Part shown: piece by piece, positions 10,312 to 23,773 of the stretch
Layout: each line of letters opens with the position of its first letter
Numbering within the stretch: position 1 is the first letter of the stretch
Source of the DNA: Haematococcus lacustris
Taxonomy: Eukaryota; Chlorophyta; Chlorophyceae; Chlamydomonadales; Haematococcaceae
DNA length: 64,000 nucleotides
Assembly (NCBI GenBank): GCA_030144725.1
Contig: JASKMD010000003.1
Span: 14,280,496 to 14,344,495 of the forward strand
Direction: 5' to 3'
Translations under genes and position numbers: made by a program
Notes under the pieces: generated by a model
Told to the model about the DNA's origin: nothing
Databases searched by the model: none
The model's input: the letters and a program-made list of their open reading frames with translations, nothing else

Positions 10312-13300
10312 GAAGGAGGTTGACCGCGTGCTCGAGTTGGCAGACAGAGCGGCAGTGCGATGGGAGCTGACATGGACGGATTTCTTGCCACCCCCTGTTG
10401 TGGGCGATGCTATGGCAGCGCTGGCAGGTCGCTCTGATGTCCAAGCACTGCCTTGGGGTGGTTACGCTCAAGCTGAGCGCTGCAGGTACATATACACCTT
10501 CATCGCCAAACTCTGTTAGAAGGGTCAGCCAGCAAACACCTGTAGTGACATGTCACAAAGTCCTCACAGACCCAGCACCTCCCTCATCAGCCCAGCAAGC
10601 AGCACTAGCCTGTGCAAAGGCAGGGGTTTTCTTGAGGATGGTGTTGTGTCTACACAGAGTAAATTGGCGTCGTCCTTGGGGACGTGCCCTGAGTGGGCGG
10701 CCTTGCAGCTGCTTGTAGCCCAGCTTTGTACACTCCTTGCCCTGTGCGGGCAGAGCTGGCAGCTGTGGCTACCAGCACAGCTCTAGAGGGTGTGGGGGGG
10801 AGGGGTGCATGCCAGCCACTGGGCCTAGGAAACTCCATGGATTTGGGTAGAGTCTGAGTGTCAGCAGCAGTACTCGTCTGATTGCATAGGCCGCCAGTGC
10901 CTGCCCACTGCCCCTTGCTCTGCTTCCTTCCTGTCTGGGGAGCTGCATTCAGTGCATTCATGTGCAGGCATCACTCATGGGAATGCAGTGCAGCTGCAGC
11001 ACTACGCCAGCAGCAAAGCTTGCGTGGTTGACATGCTTGCAGGCTGGCGTTGGGGCGTGAGGAGCTGATGGCGTCAGCTCGCAATGACCCAGAGGGTGCT
11101 GGTGGTGTGGCAGCCATACAAGTGCGGGGCAACTTCATGTGGGTCAGGCGCAGGGTTAAGCTGAGGGTTAGGGTTAGGGCTAGCTACCCTAATACTAATC
11201 CTAACCCTTCGTGTGGGTCAGGCGCCAACCCGTTTTGGGGTCTGGATGCGGTCGGCAACAACACTGGGTCTCGTGATGTGACTTACACGGGGCGGCATGC
11301 TGCGGGTGCTACCAATCACGGCTCCCTGCCAAATACCATCCGCATTGCAATGCGTGACATGTCACACTGGCAAAAAATGGTCAGTGGCATTGGTGGTGGT
11401 AAGTGGCAGGTGGCAGTGTGCAGACACTGGTGTGGGTCTGTGCATGTTGACCAAACGACGCCACCTCACTAGGCACTGCTATGCCTCACAAGATGATGAG
11501 GATGGTGTTGTGTCTGCACAGAGTAAACTGGCGTCGTCCTTGGAGCCTCCCAGTATTGTTAAGAGGTGCCCTGTCAGGAGGGCACACAATGCTGCGATCG
11601 GGTCACTCAGGCCACTTGCCAAAGCTGAGGATGGGCTGTGACTCCCTGACCTGCCTGGTTGTGGGTGCCCTCCTCTCCTCCTTTGCTTCTACAATTCGGC
11701 CTTTTGAAGCCCTTGGCCTTGTCCACCTGCTTGCTGCCCTGCCGATACTGCTTGCCTGGGAGGACGCAGCCCCTCTTGGCTTGGTCAGTAGCACGACTCT
11801 AGTTTGTGTGACCTCAGCAGGGCAGCTGACCTTGCTGTTGGCGGCAGCACAGCGCATGCTCTCTCATGCGCAATGTCTGGCCAGGGCTTACGGCAGGGCC
11901 TACTGCTGCTTAGGCTGCTGTTGGCCTGCATGCAGGTTTGACGCTGCGAAGCATCCCGACTTCTTAGGGGCGGTTCTGGGCACCGGGGTGCAGCGGGAGC
12001 GAGTGGGGGACATCCTGGTGCAGGTAAGCTGCCCCGCTAGACCCAAACCACACATCACACGTAAAAACACCTTCATTCCTGAAGATCGCACCTACATTTC
12101 TGAAGATAAGTGGTAGCTGGTGGAATTGGTGAGTGTGAGACCAGTCGAAGGTGGTGCTGTGTGTACTAGCAGGCCAGGGTGCAAGGTGGTTCTTCCAGCA
12201 CCCTCAGCCTGTCCCGCAGGCCCAGCTGGGTGTGCTTGCAGGGCTGTCAGGCAAGGCACCAGGCCTTGGGCTGAATGGGACAGAAGATGCTGGCATGGCC
12301 AGCTTGCCAGGTTCTGTGTAGGAGGAGGGGAGGCTGGGTGTCCCCTAGTGGCAGTTGCAATGCAGAAGGACATGATGCAAAAATGCAGCAGGGCAAAGTT
12401 TTGAGCAGGCAGGAGGGCAAGGGCTAGCTGTGCTCCCTGTTCAGCAGGGCTGGCCAATGTGCTAGCAGCTGGGGCAAGCCACTGATGGGCAGTGCGCCAT
12501 GGGTTACGGTGTGGGGTAGGGTGTGTGGCTTGAAAATGCCTCCAGCCTGAGTCCTCTGGTGGTGTGCTGCCCAACCGCTCAACTGCCCGCATCCCTCCCC
12601 AGTGCACAGCTGGGACGGCCAGGCACCTGCAATGTCCAGTTACGGCACACTCATTGGCACCTGCCAATGCCATCAGCAGGGTGTTCTGTGGTGGTGACGG
12701 TGGCTTCAGGGGGAGAGGGGAGCTCAGCTGCTGGTGGATCCTGAAATGGTGGAGCACTTTGAGGCGGCCCTGACCCAAGTGGGGCCACTTGCTGTGCTGC
12801 TGCTGCCCACACCCTACACACCCCACCCCACGTGCCCAGTCCACTACCACACCCCTTGCATGGGCAGGAGCAAGAGCGTGGGTTCCCAGCAGCCTGACCT
12901 TGCACTGCACTTTCGATGCCAGCTGCGGCAGTGCCAGCTACATGCTTTTCTGCGCATTGTGAGAGCACTGCTGGTGGTGTTTTGTGCCGCATCCCGGCGA
13001 ATGCCATGTACCGGTGGTGCCGCCAATGATGATGATAATGGTGGTTGTCGTGCAACGCTCGCGTGATGGCTACAGGTGCGGACTGTGCCAGTGGAGACCT
13101 CCCGCATCCCGCTGTCCCAGCTGAGCGTCCCGCTGCCCCGCACCGACGAGCTGAGCAGCACCGAGGCATCGCTACGGGTGGACGCCCTTGCGTCAGCGGG
13201 TACGTGTTCCGGTCTGCAGAACGCGACCACCTAGGGTCACACGATGTGGGCATGCTAGCAGGTGCAGGGGACCAGAAATCAAGCAGGGACATACTGTAGG

Positions 13301-13859
13301 ATGGTTAAGGGCAAAGAAAGATGTGTTTCGCTTCAGGCGTAGCAGGTTTTGCACATAGATGGTTACCAGTTGCTGTGGCTGTGATGTTGGTTAGGCCTTG
13401 GTGAGCTGCTTAGCATGCGTCAGTTGTGCACCGTTAAGCGCCCATCTTCGTTGCTTGAGACTGGCTGGGCGTGAGGGTGCTACTCCAGCTTGCTTGCTGA
13501 TGTCCACCATGGTCCATGCATGAGCTAGCTTGAGTGCCTGCCTGGATCTAGCATTGACCCCACCTGGGCTGTTGCCATGCCCTGCCAGCTCACAGTTGCT
13601 GCCATTACTGTTACCGTGGTGGAAGCATTGCCTGCTTTCTTGGATGCACTGCGCAGGGTTCCGAATGTCACGTAGCAAGATGGCGGACATGGTCAAGGCA
13701 GGAGATGTGCGCGTCAACTGGAAAACCGTCACCAAGGCTAGTGTGGAGTTGAAGGCAGGCGACGTAATCAGCGTGAGCGGCAAGGGGCGACTGGAGATCA
13801 AAAGCGTACAGACCACCAAGAAGGAGCGATTTGCAGTTGTAATGACGCGCTTTGTGTAG
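10312..13859 (+). CDS. S4-domain RNA-binding protein of the photosystem II S4/YlmH type (5' exon not found)
   Basis: Homologue of the plant chloroplast S4-domain protein of the cyanobacterial/bacterial YlmH family (YlmH N-terminal domain plus C-terminal S4 RNA-binding domain). Exons: 10312-10485, 11043-11138, 11936-12023, 12710-12778, 13076-13199, 13657-13859. All phases agree, giving about 251 residues and a TAG stop. Landmarks: DFLPPPVV, PWGGYAQAERCR, HPDFLGAVLGTGVQRERVGD, GAQLLVDPEMVEH, then the S4 domain SRSKMADMVKAGDVRVNW, ISVSGKGRLEI and a final RFV. The first exon, probably carrying a plastid transit peptide, was not identified, so targeting is inferred from the family. Introns contain duplicated fragments (see 10625-11577). 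Confidence 0.88.
10625..11577. repeat. Duplicated fragments in S4 gene introns, one copied from the transporter exon 2 boundary
   Basis: A roughly 50-bp segment containing gatggtgttgtgtct and ggcgtcgtccttgg occurs at about 10637-10682 and 11510-11543. The second copy runs directly into about 32 bases (11545-11577) that match, with one mismatch, the end of transporter exon 2 and the start of its next intron (minus strand, about 9492-9523). Confidence 0.75.
11153..11214. repeat. Short telomere-like stretch in an intron
   Basis: It contains gagggttagggttagggc followed shortly by ctaatcctaaccct, two inverted TTAGGG-like runs of two to three units. It is too short to be a telomere and is probably a chance or repair-derived sequence. 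Confidence 0.5.
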
Positions 13860-15086
13860 ACCATGCACCACAGCAAGCAATAGCTATTGCTGGCTTGCTA
13901 GAGGTGCCTGCTAGAGGGCTTGTCATATGGCCGGGTTACGGGGGTACGCCGTGAGGCATTGGACCTGATGCTTCTTCAGGAGTGAGATGTACCACGCAAT
14001 TTCAATCTGGCGCTGACTTCACCTCATCATGCATCAGCTTGGTCAATGGCGAGTGGTGGTGAGGGACACCAACAGATATGATTGCATACCGAATGTGTTG
14101 AATGCCTTACAATGAACACCATAGGAGGTCACCCCCGCCATTGGCTGCACCCCCGTGGCTCAAGAGATAAAAACTTTCTCATTTCTGCACGGATGAGGCC
14201 GCCGACTCGTGCGATGAGCTGCTTATGGCCTGACTAGAGTGCAGTCAGCCCCAGCGGTTTGCCGGGTGGCTGGCCCCCAACACGCGACGTGTTCTGGAGC
14301 CACGCAGACACTCTTAGCAACCGCTGTAGGCAGCTGGGACCCAGCGCGGCGTGAACGGCGCATCCAAACTAATTTTTAAACCAGCATGCAACAGCGCTTT
14401 AAATCGCATTCTTCAACACGGGTTCAGTCCACATGTGACAGCAATGTCAAGGTGGTTACCGCATCGGTGCTTGTGGTTCTTTTGCAGCCAAACGCAGCTA
14501 GAATCAGTCAAAAAGATGCATAAACTGAGCTGATATGAGTATCACCCCCCACACATGAAACGGACCACACATCAAGACAACGCGTTTCTGCTTTGCAGAC
14601 ACGTTAGGTGACCACACAAGGAGCCGCGCTGAACTGGCAATTCATCATTTGACGTCCTGGTAGGACAGTTATGGCAGCCGGAAAAAGCCGGAATTTGACG
14701 TTACACGAGGTGCACGCTGTTCGGGTGCAGGGACAGGCCACAAGCCATACCACCACTCTTAACATGCCACCAGCACTAGCACTAGCACTAGAACACATGT
14801 CAGGGGGGGTACTGCGCCCGACCAAAATTTAAAAATTTGAAAAGCTGGTCCGCTGAGCGCGATAGCTGTTCTCTGATCACAGCCCCACTAAGCAGGCTAT
14901 TCCCGGCACAACGCGACCCGATTTCACAGCACCCCCGCCCGCCCCGGCACAGGTGCACATCAGCCCGAGCAGCCCGCTAGCTTCGCTTTAATGAGCTGCA
15001 TCGCCCTGCGCGAGAATCGCTGTAACACTCATAAAAACCAGAAAGATTTTATCAGGGGTGCAGCCAATGGCGGGGGTGACCAGGAG
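13860..15086. other. Intergenic, no gene seen
   Basis: It follows the S4 gene stop. I see no convincing exon, RNA gene or repeat family in this stretch. An AT-richer patch with aaaatttaaaaatttg lies at 14824-14839. Confidence 0.5.
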
Positions 15087-15973
15087 CAGGGCTGTGGGAT
15101 ACGGGCTTACGGAATACGGATCCGCTTACGTGCTTACCGTAATACGTGGTCACACGCGTAAGGTTCCGCCTAACCAATCCGTAAGGTTCCGCCGTAAGGG
15201 GCCCATGCAAGCATGCGGGGCATCTTTTTCGCCTTTCCCCTTCCGCCTTCCCTGCTTCCGCCAACCCTGCTTTCCCTTGTTCCGCAAACCTAAAATACTT
15301 GCTTACTTTGTTACTTGTGTGTGTTTGCAACCTTAACTCATCCCAACCTCTCGCAGCCCAACCATCAGCCATCAACATCAACTTCAGCCTCGTGCCTAAG
15401 CAGGTCTGCACTGTCACAGCAGCTGCTGGGTTGCTAGGCTGCCGAACCTTGAACCCTCCCCATCTCAGCCATGCAATGAAGTCATGCATGCAGTGAACTG
15501 GCGCCCTTGTAGCGTGCGCCACTGACGTGAGTATTGCGCCAGATGCCTTCCAGCACCTGCACGGCATGGGGTAGTAGTAGGTGGCACAAGCAGAAAGATG
15601 GCACAGTAGTAGGTGGCACAAGCAAAAAGATGCCTCCTTGGCTCACCTCTTGGTCCTAGCTCTGGTCCTGCGGGGTCTTGCGCATCCACCTAGAGACGCC
15701 GGGGATCTGCTGCACATCCTCTGCCGTGGCCATGGAGGATCGTCGCAAGAGGGTCTGCATCTGCTGAGTGGCGCGTGGTGACCCCAGCTCCATGGCAGTC
15801 GATGTGCGCTGGTCGCGACGCACTAATTCTGCTGCGGGGCTTTAAGGTCACTGGGTGCTTCACACATACGGGTGGCGGTTGGATCCGGATTTGACCCGTA
15901 TTACTTACGGACATACATACGTACGGGTTACCACCCGTATATCCGTAACTTACCCCGTATTGCCACAGCCCTG
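15087..15973. mobile_element. Non-autonomous DNA element with terminal inverted repeats
   Basis: The left end cagggctgtgggatacgg and the right end (read on the other strand) cagggctgtggcaatacgg are inverted copies that continue into matching Tacgg/Gtaacg-rich sub-terminal sequence. CAGGG-type ends suit the hAT superfamily. The flanking 8-mers accaggag and cataggag match only partly, so the target duplication is uncertain. There is no transposase inside. A direct repeat of gtagtaggtggcacaagca occurs at about 15571 and 15608. Confidence 0.65.
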
Positions 15974-17093
15974 CATAGGAGCCTCATTGAATACTTTCAT
16001 AGTACTGTCTGTGTTTGCAAGCGGAATGGCATGACTGCTGGTACTAAATTGGGAAAAATATTTAAAAATACAGTATTACGTGAGTAATCGCATGCAGATT
16101 ACCAACCCCATGTTGGGGCGGCCAAAGGGCTAACAGGGCCAAGTTTGCACCCTCTCCTCTGGCGCCTCGTACCCAGCTGATTTATCACGAGCTTGATGAG
16201 CAGGACGCGCTCAGCCAAGTCAAAGCCGTGCATGTACCCCAGGTACTTGACCGTATCTCATTATTGCGGTAATTCTCGATTTTTGATGTTGTGTTATTTT
16301 GATGATAAGTGCAGGACAGTGCACTATAATAATTGAGGGCCTGGCTCAGCTGCCGCCATGCTTGACCTGCAGCCTGCCTCTGCTCCTCCCAAGCCCACTG
16401 CTCCTGCTGCTGGACCATGCATAGCCTGTCATCCAATGGCTTGCTGCCGGCCTCATACACCTTGGTGCCTGGGCAGCTCAAGGGAGACCAGTGCGGCCAG
16501 CAGCCTTACCAAAACAGTTTACACGCTAGATCTACGCTGAAAGCAAAGCACGCACGCTGGCAGATTGCTTAGCGGTCCCTTGCCGCTAGCAACAGCCCAC
16601 ATACCAGCATAACATCACACCTGTTCTCGTGGAAACCCATGCGCATTTATTTGTTTCAGTGCTGACTCCCATTCTGAATGCATCATTGCAGCCGCAAGGT
16701 ACGGAAAAGATCAGCTCTACAATGTGACTGAGAGTGAAGGGACTGTGCATTGAGTTGATTGTTGCCGCAAATGCCTGGTCCCAGTATGCGTTGCTGCTAC
16801 CTGATTCATCTCCTGTGCAGCTGTGCTTGCAAGTGTTATGCACCCCTGAACCCTCCCGCTTTCCCTTACCCTTGAGCTGCATTCGCTGCTCCCTTTCCAC
16901 ACTGGAAGACACAGGCTGACTATGCAAGCAAACAATTTTACTGCCATGCGTGAAACCTGCACATGGCCTACTCTTGCAGTGTGAAGCTTGTGATACGCAT
17001 GGGTGAGCAAGCACAGCATGGCAGGAACTGTCTGGCGTATTGGAATACCAAAGCCATACCTGATGCAGTGGGCGTGGGTGCAGATGCAGCACC
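15974..17093. other. Intergenic, with a short sequence shared with 26985-27030
   Basis: I see no gene. Bases about 16075-16120 share agattaccaaccccatgttg and its flanks with the region near 27.0 kb, suggesting dispersed repeat ends. The rest could include the 3' end of the LRR gene transcript. Confidence 0.4.
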
Positions 17094-20000
17094 TCACCCA
17101 TGCTGCGCATCAATGGACGCAAAGCTCCACATGTCCGAGGCCTGGCCACTCCCCTCAGGGGGCCCAGGTAGCTGCCGCCCTAGCATGTCAACTACTGGCA
17201 GTGCTTGACCTCCATGTCTGCTGGGGCTTCCTTGGAAGGGGCCTTCCCCAGAGCTGGAGGCTGACCGCCTCCTGTGCAGCACTGCCTGGTGGCTCAGTTG
17301 GCCACTAGCGAACACAGCTCTCTCCGGCATACTCAACAGGCTGCCAGAGGCGGTGCGCAGCTCAGCTGCCAGGGTGGAGTACAGCTGGGGCTGCTGACCG
17401 CGCTTGGTGCTTGCAGTCAAAGACATTGCAGCTGCAGCAAGCATACCATCCATGGACTGTGGCTGCTGGGCTGATGAGCTGCGCTGCTGGACGTCTTCGC
17501 TTGTTTCGGATGCACATGCCCAGTTCCTGTGGCATGCAATAAACACACGAGCTACATCTGCCATGATGAGCATGAAGAGCCATGCAGTCGTCACAATGAC
17601 GTTCAATGCCCAGCGGGGCGCATGATTGCCCTAGCTAACTGCTTAACCATGCATGCGTACACTGTAGAGTTAATTCAGCACTTATGCGCCCATCTGTACA
17701 AAGTGCATCAAAGCATCATCACCATTACCCTGATTGATGAATGAATGGATGCATTGGAGCATGTACGCTGTTGTTCCTGCATTCCTTTGTGGTGGTGATG
17801 CCAAGCCCCTGCTTACTCACCCTCCAGCCAGCGATGGTGACCGGCAGCCTATGCTGTTGGTGCTGGAGGGCCGATTGTGCCAGATCAGGCCACCATCACG
17901 TGCAGTGGAGTCCACAGAGTTGCGGACAGCTTGTGCCAGTCGGCCACCCCCTTCGCTGCCTCTGCCGCCACCATTGCTGCGCCACTGCTTCACCCCAGTT
18001 GGCTCCCCGAGCCCGCTGCTCGCTGAAGGCGGGGATAGCAAGGCACCAGCAGGGTGTGGGGGCAGGCCTGGGGCCCCACCAGCACTGGCGGCTGCTGCCT
18101 GGTTGGCGGGGGTGGGGGATGGTGTCCCTGGGCGATAGGTCCTGCCAGCTGCCAGAGCTGGGGCTGATAGGGAGGGGAGGGGATGCGGTCCTTCCATTGG
18201 GGGCGGGTTGCGAGGTACCTGCCCTATTGCTGCTCCTAGTGCGCAGGCAGCAGGCTGGGATTGGGGCTCATGGGGTGGTTTGCTATCGCACACCAGCTTG
18301 GAGGTTGTCAGGCAGCCTGGGTGCTGCAAGGCTGGACAGGAGGCAAGCAGGACATCTGCAGCACCATGAGCAGAGCTGATGCCGCAGTCTTGAGCTGTCT
18401 CTGAAAGTGAGCGGGTCCTCCTCAGTGGCAGCCAGACCTGCATGCATGCAGCAAGTGGGCAACTCATCACACTTGAGGGAGGTAGCTGTTGTTTAGCTTT
18501 CACAGAAACCACAGCACCCATGCCTCTGTATAAGCTGTATGGAGGCAGCAGGGCAGCAGGGTGCTTTCCACCAGCAGCAGCAGTTGCATTCACAACTTTG
18601 TGACACTGCGCGGAGCATGCACTGCTTTGATTCGGCGGGAATTGGGCAGTGTGCAGAGCTTGTGCCTGTACAGCCGCAAGCCCATGGCGCACCGAATCGT
18701 CCAGGCTGCCATCAGTGGTGCGGCCACTTGACAGCTCCGGCCTAGCTCGGGGCCCTTCCTGGCCCAAGTCCAGCCGTTCCGTACTGCTGCCGGTGCGCCT
18801 GGCCAGCATTTGGGCGAGGAAGGAGTCCGCGCCCAGCCCCAAGCGGGAGCGGGTGGGGCTCAGGGGCTGGCCAAGCTCGCTGTCTGCGAAGCTGTACATT
18901 GATCGAGCTGGGGTGCCAACAGGGGTCCAGGTGGGGTCCCACGGTGGCTGCCAAGCCAGTCCCGAGGGGGGGCTGCGCTCCCCAAGCCTGGTCAGCTCCT
19001 CATCGGATGAGCCAGACGTGGGTAGACGGGCTGGGCACTGAGCAGCTGTGTGGGAGGCATCACTTTGCTTAGGGAGGCTGCAGCTCTGGGTCTTGAGGAG
19101 TGCTAGGGGGCCTGGTTTGGTGGACGGGCCTGGCAGGTGGCCAGGATGGTTAGGGTGGAGCAGCAGTTGCGCCCGGATGTGCGGAGGGATGGACAAGGGA
19201 GCAGTGTGTGGCTCTGGGTGTGGAACCTCGCCCCACTGTGGCATAGGGGAGGGGTGGCCTGATGCTGTGTGCGTGTGTCCTGCGCTGTGCCCTCCTGCAG
19301 GGTGCTGAATCAGGGCACTGGGATCAGAGACATGTGATTTCAGGGTGGGTGGGTGGAAGGGTCTGGGCGGTGCCAGCCTGGGTATGTACAAGTTTGAGCG
19401 GGGGCTGCTAGGCAGGCTGCTGGGCTGGACGGGTAGTGTGGGGGTGCCATCCAGGTGGCTGGTGTTTGATCTGGTGTGGCCGGCATTGTGCAGCACCTGG
19501 CTCAGAGGCTGGCCCAGCAGCTGGGCCAGGGGCTGGGGCTGCGGAGGTCCCTGGCCCAGCAGTGTGGGCTCCTGGGAGGTGCTGCTCATCGCGCCTGGCT
19601 CACTGCCAGAAGAGCCGAGAGAAATGGCCGCACGCTCCCTGCCCAAGCGGCTCAGAGGCACATGGCTGCGGCCAGGCATGTCGTGTCGCAGCCCTATCGG
19701 AAGCAGGTGCTTGCTGATGCTGGCACCAGGCATGTTGCCTGCCAAATTGAGGCCTGGTGGTGCGATGGCTTGGGGGATGCTTGCAGGCTTGCCAGCAGCC
19801 AGGCCACCAGCGGGCTGGCGAGCCTTTGCCAGGGCTGAGAACAGGAGTGTGACGGCTGAGCCAGCGGCCATGCCTGCTGCAGCAATGAGCAGGAGCATAA
19901 AACTGCTTGTGTGCCAGGTAGGCTCACGCTGAGTAGCTTCAGCTAGAGCAGCAACAAGGGACGTTGCCCTCACACATCCTGTGCCCTGGCTGCTGCCTGC

Positions 20001-23000
20001 GTCTTCACCTCCTTGCAGCTGCAGTGACGCTGCTGCTGCTGGCTGCCTCTCTAAAGTGTCAGGAGACAGTTGCAAGCGCACAGCAGAATGTGTAAGCTTG
20101 CTGGTGACCCCACAGAGCAGCTGCCCAGCCCGGCGCCTCTGCTGTTGAGCAGTCAGGCGACGATGGGATTCAACTCCGGCAGCTGACCGTGCAGCAGGGT
20201 CAGTGAGGATGGCAGCAGGGCCTGAGACTAGCCCAGAAACTGAGAGCCACTGGGTGGGCAGTATGGCTGACAACAGCTGGGGCGACACTGTCAGGGTGTG
20301 CAGTTGGGTCAGTTGGGACCAAGCCGGAGGGAGGCTGCCTGCCAGGGCCAGGTTGCCATCCAGGTGCAGGGAAGTCAGGGACGCCATGCCCTCACCCCAA
20401 GCAGCCGGCAGGGTGCCTGTCAGCTGGTTGTTGTCCAGGGACCTGACACGGGTAGAACAAGGAGCAGGGCGGTGAGGAGATGCAGCAGCAGGGTCGCAGC
20501 TGGGCTTGTGAAGGGAGCTGGTGGATTACTGACAGAACTGGGTGACTTGTGCAGACACTAAATGTTGGAACAGGTGCCACACAGTCGTGGCACTGTCAGC
20601 AGCATGTTCACAACTGGAAGGTCAAAAGTAGTCGACAAGGAGCTTCACACTGGTGGGTGTTCTCAAGTGGCAAACATGCACCCTTGAGATCCAGCTAGAC
20701 CTGTGGCATGCACTGGGTGCTAGGACCCAGCTCCCTACTGAGTGCATTGCTGTGCCAAGGCGACCCCTGAAGTACAGTGTAAGAGGGAGGTGCATCAAGT
20801 GATGGAGGTGAGGCTGGCCGCACACTGGCCACACAGCATGGACACCATCGCAGAGAGGGGCTGCATGTCAACTCACATGTTCACAAGAGCGTTGAGGGAG
20901 CTCCAGGACGTGGGCAGGGTAGCTGTCAAGCTGTTGCTGCCCACGTCAAGGTGTGAGAGGCGTGACAGGGCAGCCCAGGCACCTGGCAAGGGTCCTGTCA
21001 ACTGGCCACCACGCAGGGTCAAGGATGACAGGTTCTGGAGCAGGGACCAAGTCGCTGGCAAGGGGCCTGTGTGGGCACCAGTGGAAGCAGCTGAGCTTAG
21101 GTAGACAAGCACAGACAATGCAGAGCACCTGTGAGGCATCGCATCTTGGGCTGGAAAGGTGTGTCAACCTTCATCAGCAGGCACCTGGCAGGCAACACCA
21201 TCATGCTCTTTGTGTTCCCTACTCACCGATGAGACTGCAGTGCCGCAGCTCCAGGTGCTCCAGGCTGCTCAGCGTTGACAGGTTGGATGGCAGCGGGGAC
21301 TGGCTTGTCAGCCTGTCAGGGGCTGGGTGAGCTGTGCTGCAGTCGACGCTGATGCCTGTGACACGTATGTCCTCCTGCAGAGTGGGGCAGGGCATGCAGG
21401 GTTACGGTGTCGAGAGAGCACAGCTGCAAGAATGTGGCATGAGGATTGCTGTACTGCACCAGGACTCGCAAGGCACTGAGCTGACAGTGCAGTGGCAGCA
21501 GGGAGCATATCGTAGCAAGTATTGCATTGGCAAAGGCTAGCTGTTGGTACCCACACTGCAGGTAATCCCAGTCCAAGGGGTGGCTCCACAGGGTGCAGTG
21601 CCCCTCCTCCAGCTTTCCAGCATCACATCCAACCCCTTGGCTGCTGGCAGGGGTGTAGAGGGCTGCATGGCCTCATCCTCAATGGCAGAAGGGCTGCCTG
21701 CTGTGACCACCATTGTCTTCTGCAGTCCCTTGGCCCTCCAAGCTGCCTCTGTCATGCTGCTGGTATACTGAGCTGAGGTGGGGCTGTGAGGAGGGATAGG
21801 GAGTGCTGCCTTGAGAGCGAGGAGGCTGACCACTGTCACAGGGCATGCACACAATTAGGCCACATTGTCACCAGCAGCGATCAAGCATGTGTCATCACGA
21901 CAGCAGTGCCAGCAGGCATGTGTACACTATTTGCTGACATTGCCAGGGCTGCTCACCTTCCTCATCCCAGGGGCAGCCTGCTAACAGCAGGGGTTCATCT
22001 ACTGCCACTTGGGAAGGCTCTGAACTGTCCAGTACATCACTTGTCGCAGGTGCTCCACGGGTGTGGCCCTCGCGACGAGACCAGTGAACCAGGGACAGGC
22101 CGCTGCCCTGCGCTGCCACCACCCGCCGGCTCAGCATGGTCTTTGGCACGCCACCACACAGGCCAGCATTGCCCTGCAGCTCCAGGCGTGCCAGGTTGTA
22201 GGAGTGTGACCAGCTAGGTGGCACAGAGCCTGTCAGGCTGTTGCCAGCCAAAGACCTGCACCAGGACAAATTCACAGAGTCACACTTTGGCATGGGCTAA
22301 CGTGGTTCTCACGCTCAACCATTAGACAAGTAGACAGTCAGTTGTATACATGACATGTGGCACTAGGACATGTAAAAGTAGAGTGCCGCCAAATGCCATG
22401 TAATTTGAGAACTGGCAGCTTTGTGATTTGAATGGTGTCGCACAATGTTTGAAGAGAGCTCATTGCACTCCAGGCAGGGGGCAAATAGCCTGTCAGCCGA
22501 GCGTTGTCGCTGACGTCCAACTGCCGCAGCCTTTTGAGCAAGGACCACGAGGCTGGCAGGGTGCCTTCAAGATTGTTCCTTGCAACAGACCTGCAAGCAT
22601 GCAGGTGTCAGAAACATTTACCACAACCGCCCCATGCTCATGCAACATGCTTGCATACTTGCAACATGCTTGCAATATGCTTGCATACTTACAGGTGCAG
22701 CATCTGGGTCAGATGAGCCCAGGACTCAGGCAGCTGGCCAGTCAAGGCATTGCCACTTAGATGTAGGATACGCAGCTGCTGCAGCCTGCTCCAAGCTAGG
22801 CCAGGAAGAGACCCAGACAGTAGGTTGTTCCTCAGGTCCATATACTTCAACTGACGAAATGCACCAAACTCTACAGGCAGCGCACCAGTCAACCTGCAAT
22901 GCAAAAACATTGAGGGGTCAGCACTGTTAAATGGTTCTGCCTTGGCAGGGCAACATAAGCTCACCTGTTGTGAGCAGCGGTGAGCTCTGCCAGGTTCGTC

Positions 23001-23538
23001 ATATGAACCCAAGAAGAGGGCATCACGCCCCCCAGAGTATTGTTGTCAAGCTTTAGCACTTCAAGGTTGACAAGTGAAGACCAGGAAGACGGCAGAGTCC
23101 CAGACATCTTGTTGTTTGAGACATCTCTGCACACCATCGTAGGCCACTGTTGAACCACCAGATGTTTGCCATCTAAGGAAGCTCTGATACTATTCGTGAT
23201 ATCTAGTTGCAGCGCAACTACACCACCCACAGATGTACGAGGTGTTGTAGGTGCGCGAGCTCGCCTGGCAAAGTTCCGGACAAGCCCAGGCCCCGCAAGT
23301 CTAGCCGCAAGACCTTGGATGTACTGGCGGCATCGCAGGTCACGCCCGGCCACGGCAACACGGGATCAGCGCATGGGTTGCGGCCATCGAATATCCAAGC
23401 AGCCAACGGATTACTGAGGGTTTGTTCGGCTCGAGCTGCGACTGCCTGGAGCCCGTCTATTTGGGTAGCTGGCTGTAGCGTAGATGCAGCTACGCTGAGC
23501 AGCGTTAGAAGCCCGTAGAGCAGTCTGGTTCCGGACAT
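17094..23538 (-). CDS. Leucine-rich-repeat receptor-like membrane protein
   Basis: It starts with a signal-peptide-like MSGTRLLYGLLTLLSVAAS, then an LRR N-terminal cap (NPCADPVLPWPGVTCD). Several LRR exons follow (about 23450-22450), with units of the form DVSNNKMSGTLPSSWSSL and DLRNNLLSGSLPG. A second cap-like segment (APCGATPWTGITC, about 21600) is followed by further LRRs (about 21380-20300). A hydrophobic span (FMLLLIAAAGMAAGSAVTLL, about 19900) precedes a roughly 690-residue Ser/Pro/Gln-rich tail. The long exon ends at a donor (GGAGG|GTGAGTAAG, about 17819), and a last exon, about 17530-17094, ends FASIDAQHG. No kinase domain was seen. It is probably a plasma-membrane or secretory-pathway receptor-like protein; the ligand is unknown. 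Internal exon edges are approximate. Confidence 0.8.
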
Positions 23539-23773
23539 TTGTCAGAGACGTTTCCCAACAGCTGCCGCACAGCATTTACGCAGTTCACCTCGGATGCGGT
23601 TCATATACTCGGCAGGGCGGTCGAAGGACGGACTACAGCCGTGCATTTAAATCTCATTCTGTCAGAAACGTCAGACAAAGTACAATTTGCGAGACTCTGC
23701 CTTCCTTGCACTCACTCAACATGCACTGCAGCCCGCACAGTAAAATGTAGTGTTTTGTAAAGGGGCTTGGTGC

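Noticed and set aside
11153..11214. Telomere or subtelomere
   Set aside because: Only two to three TTAGGG-like units in an intron, with normal genes on both sides.
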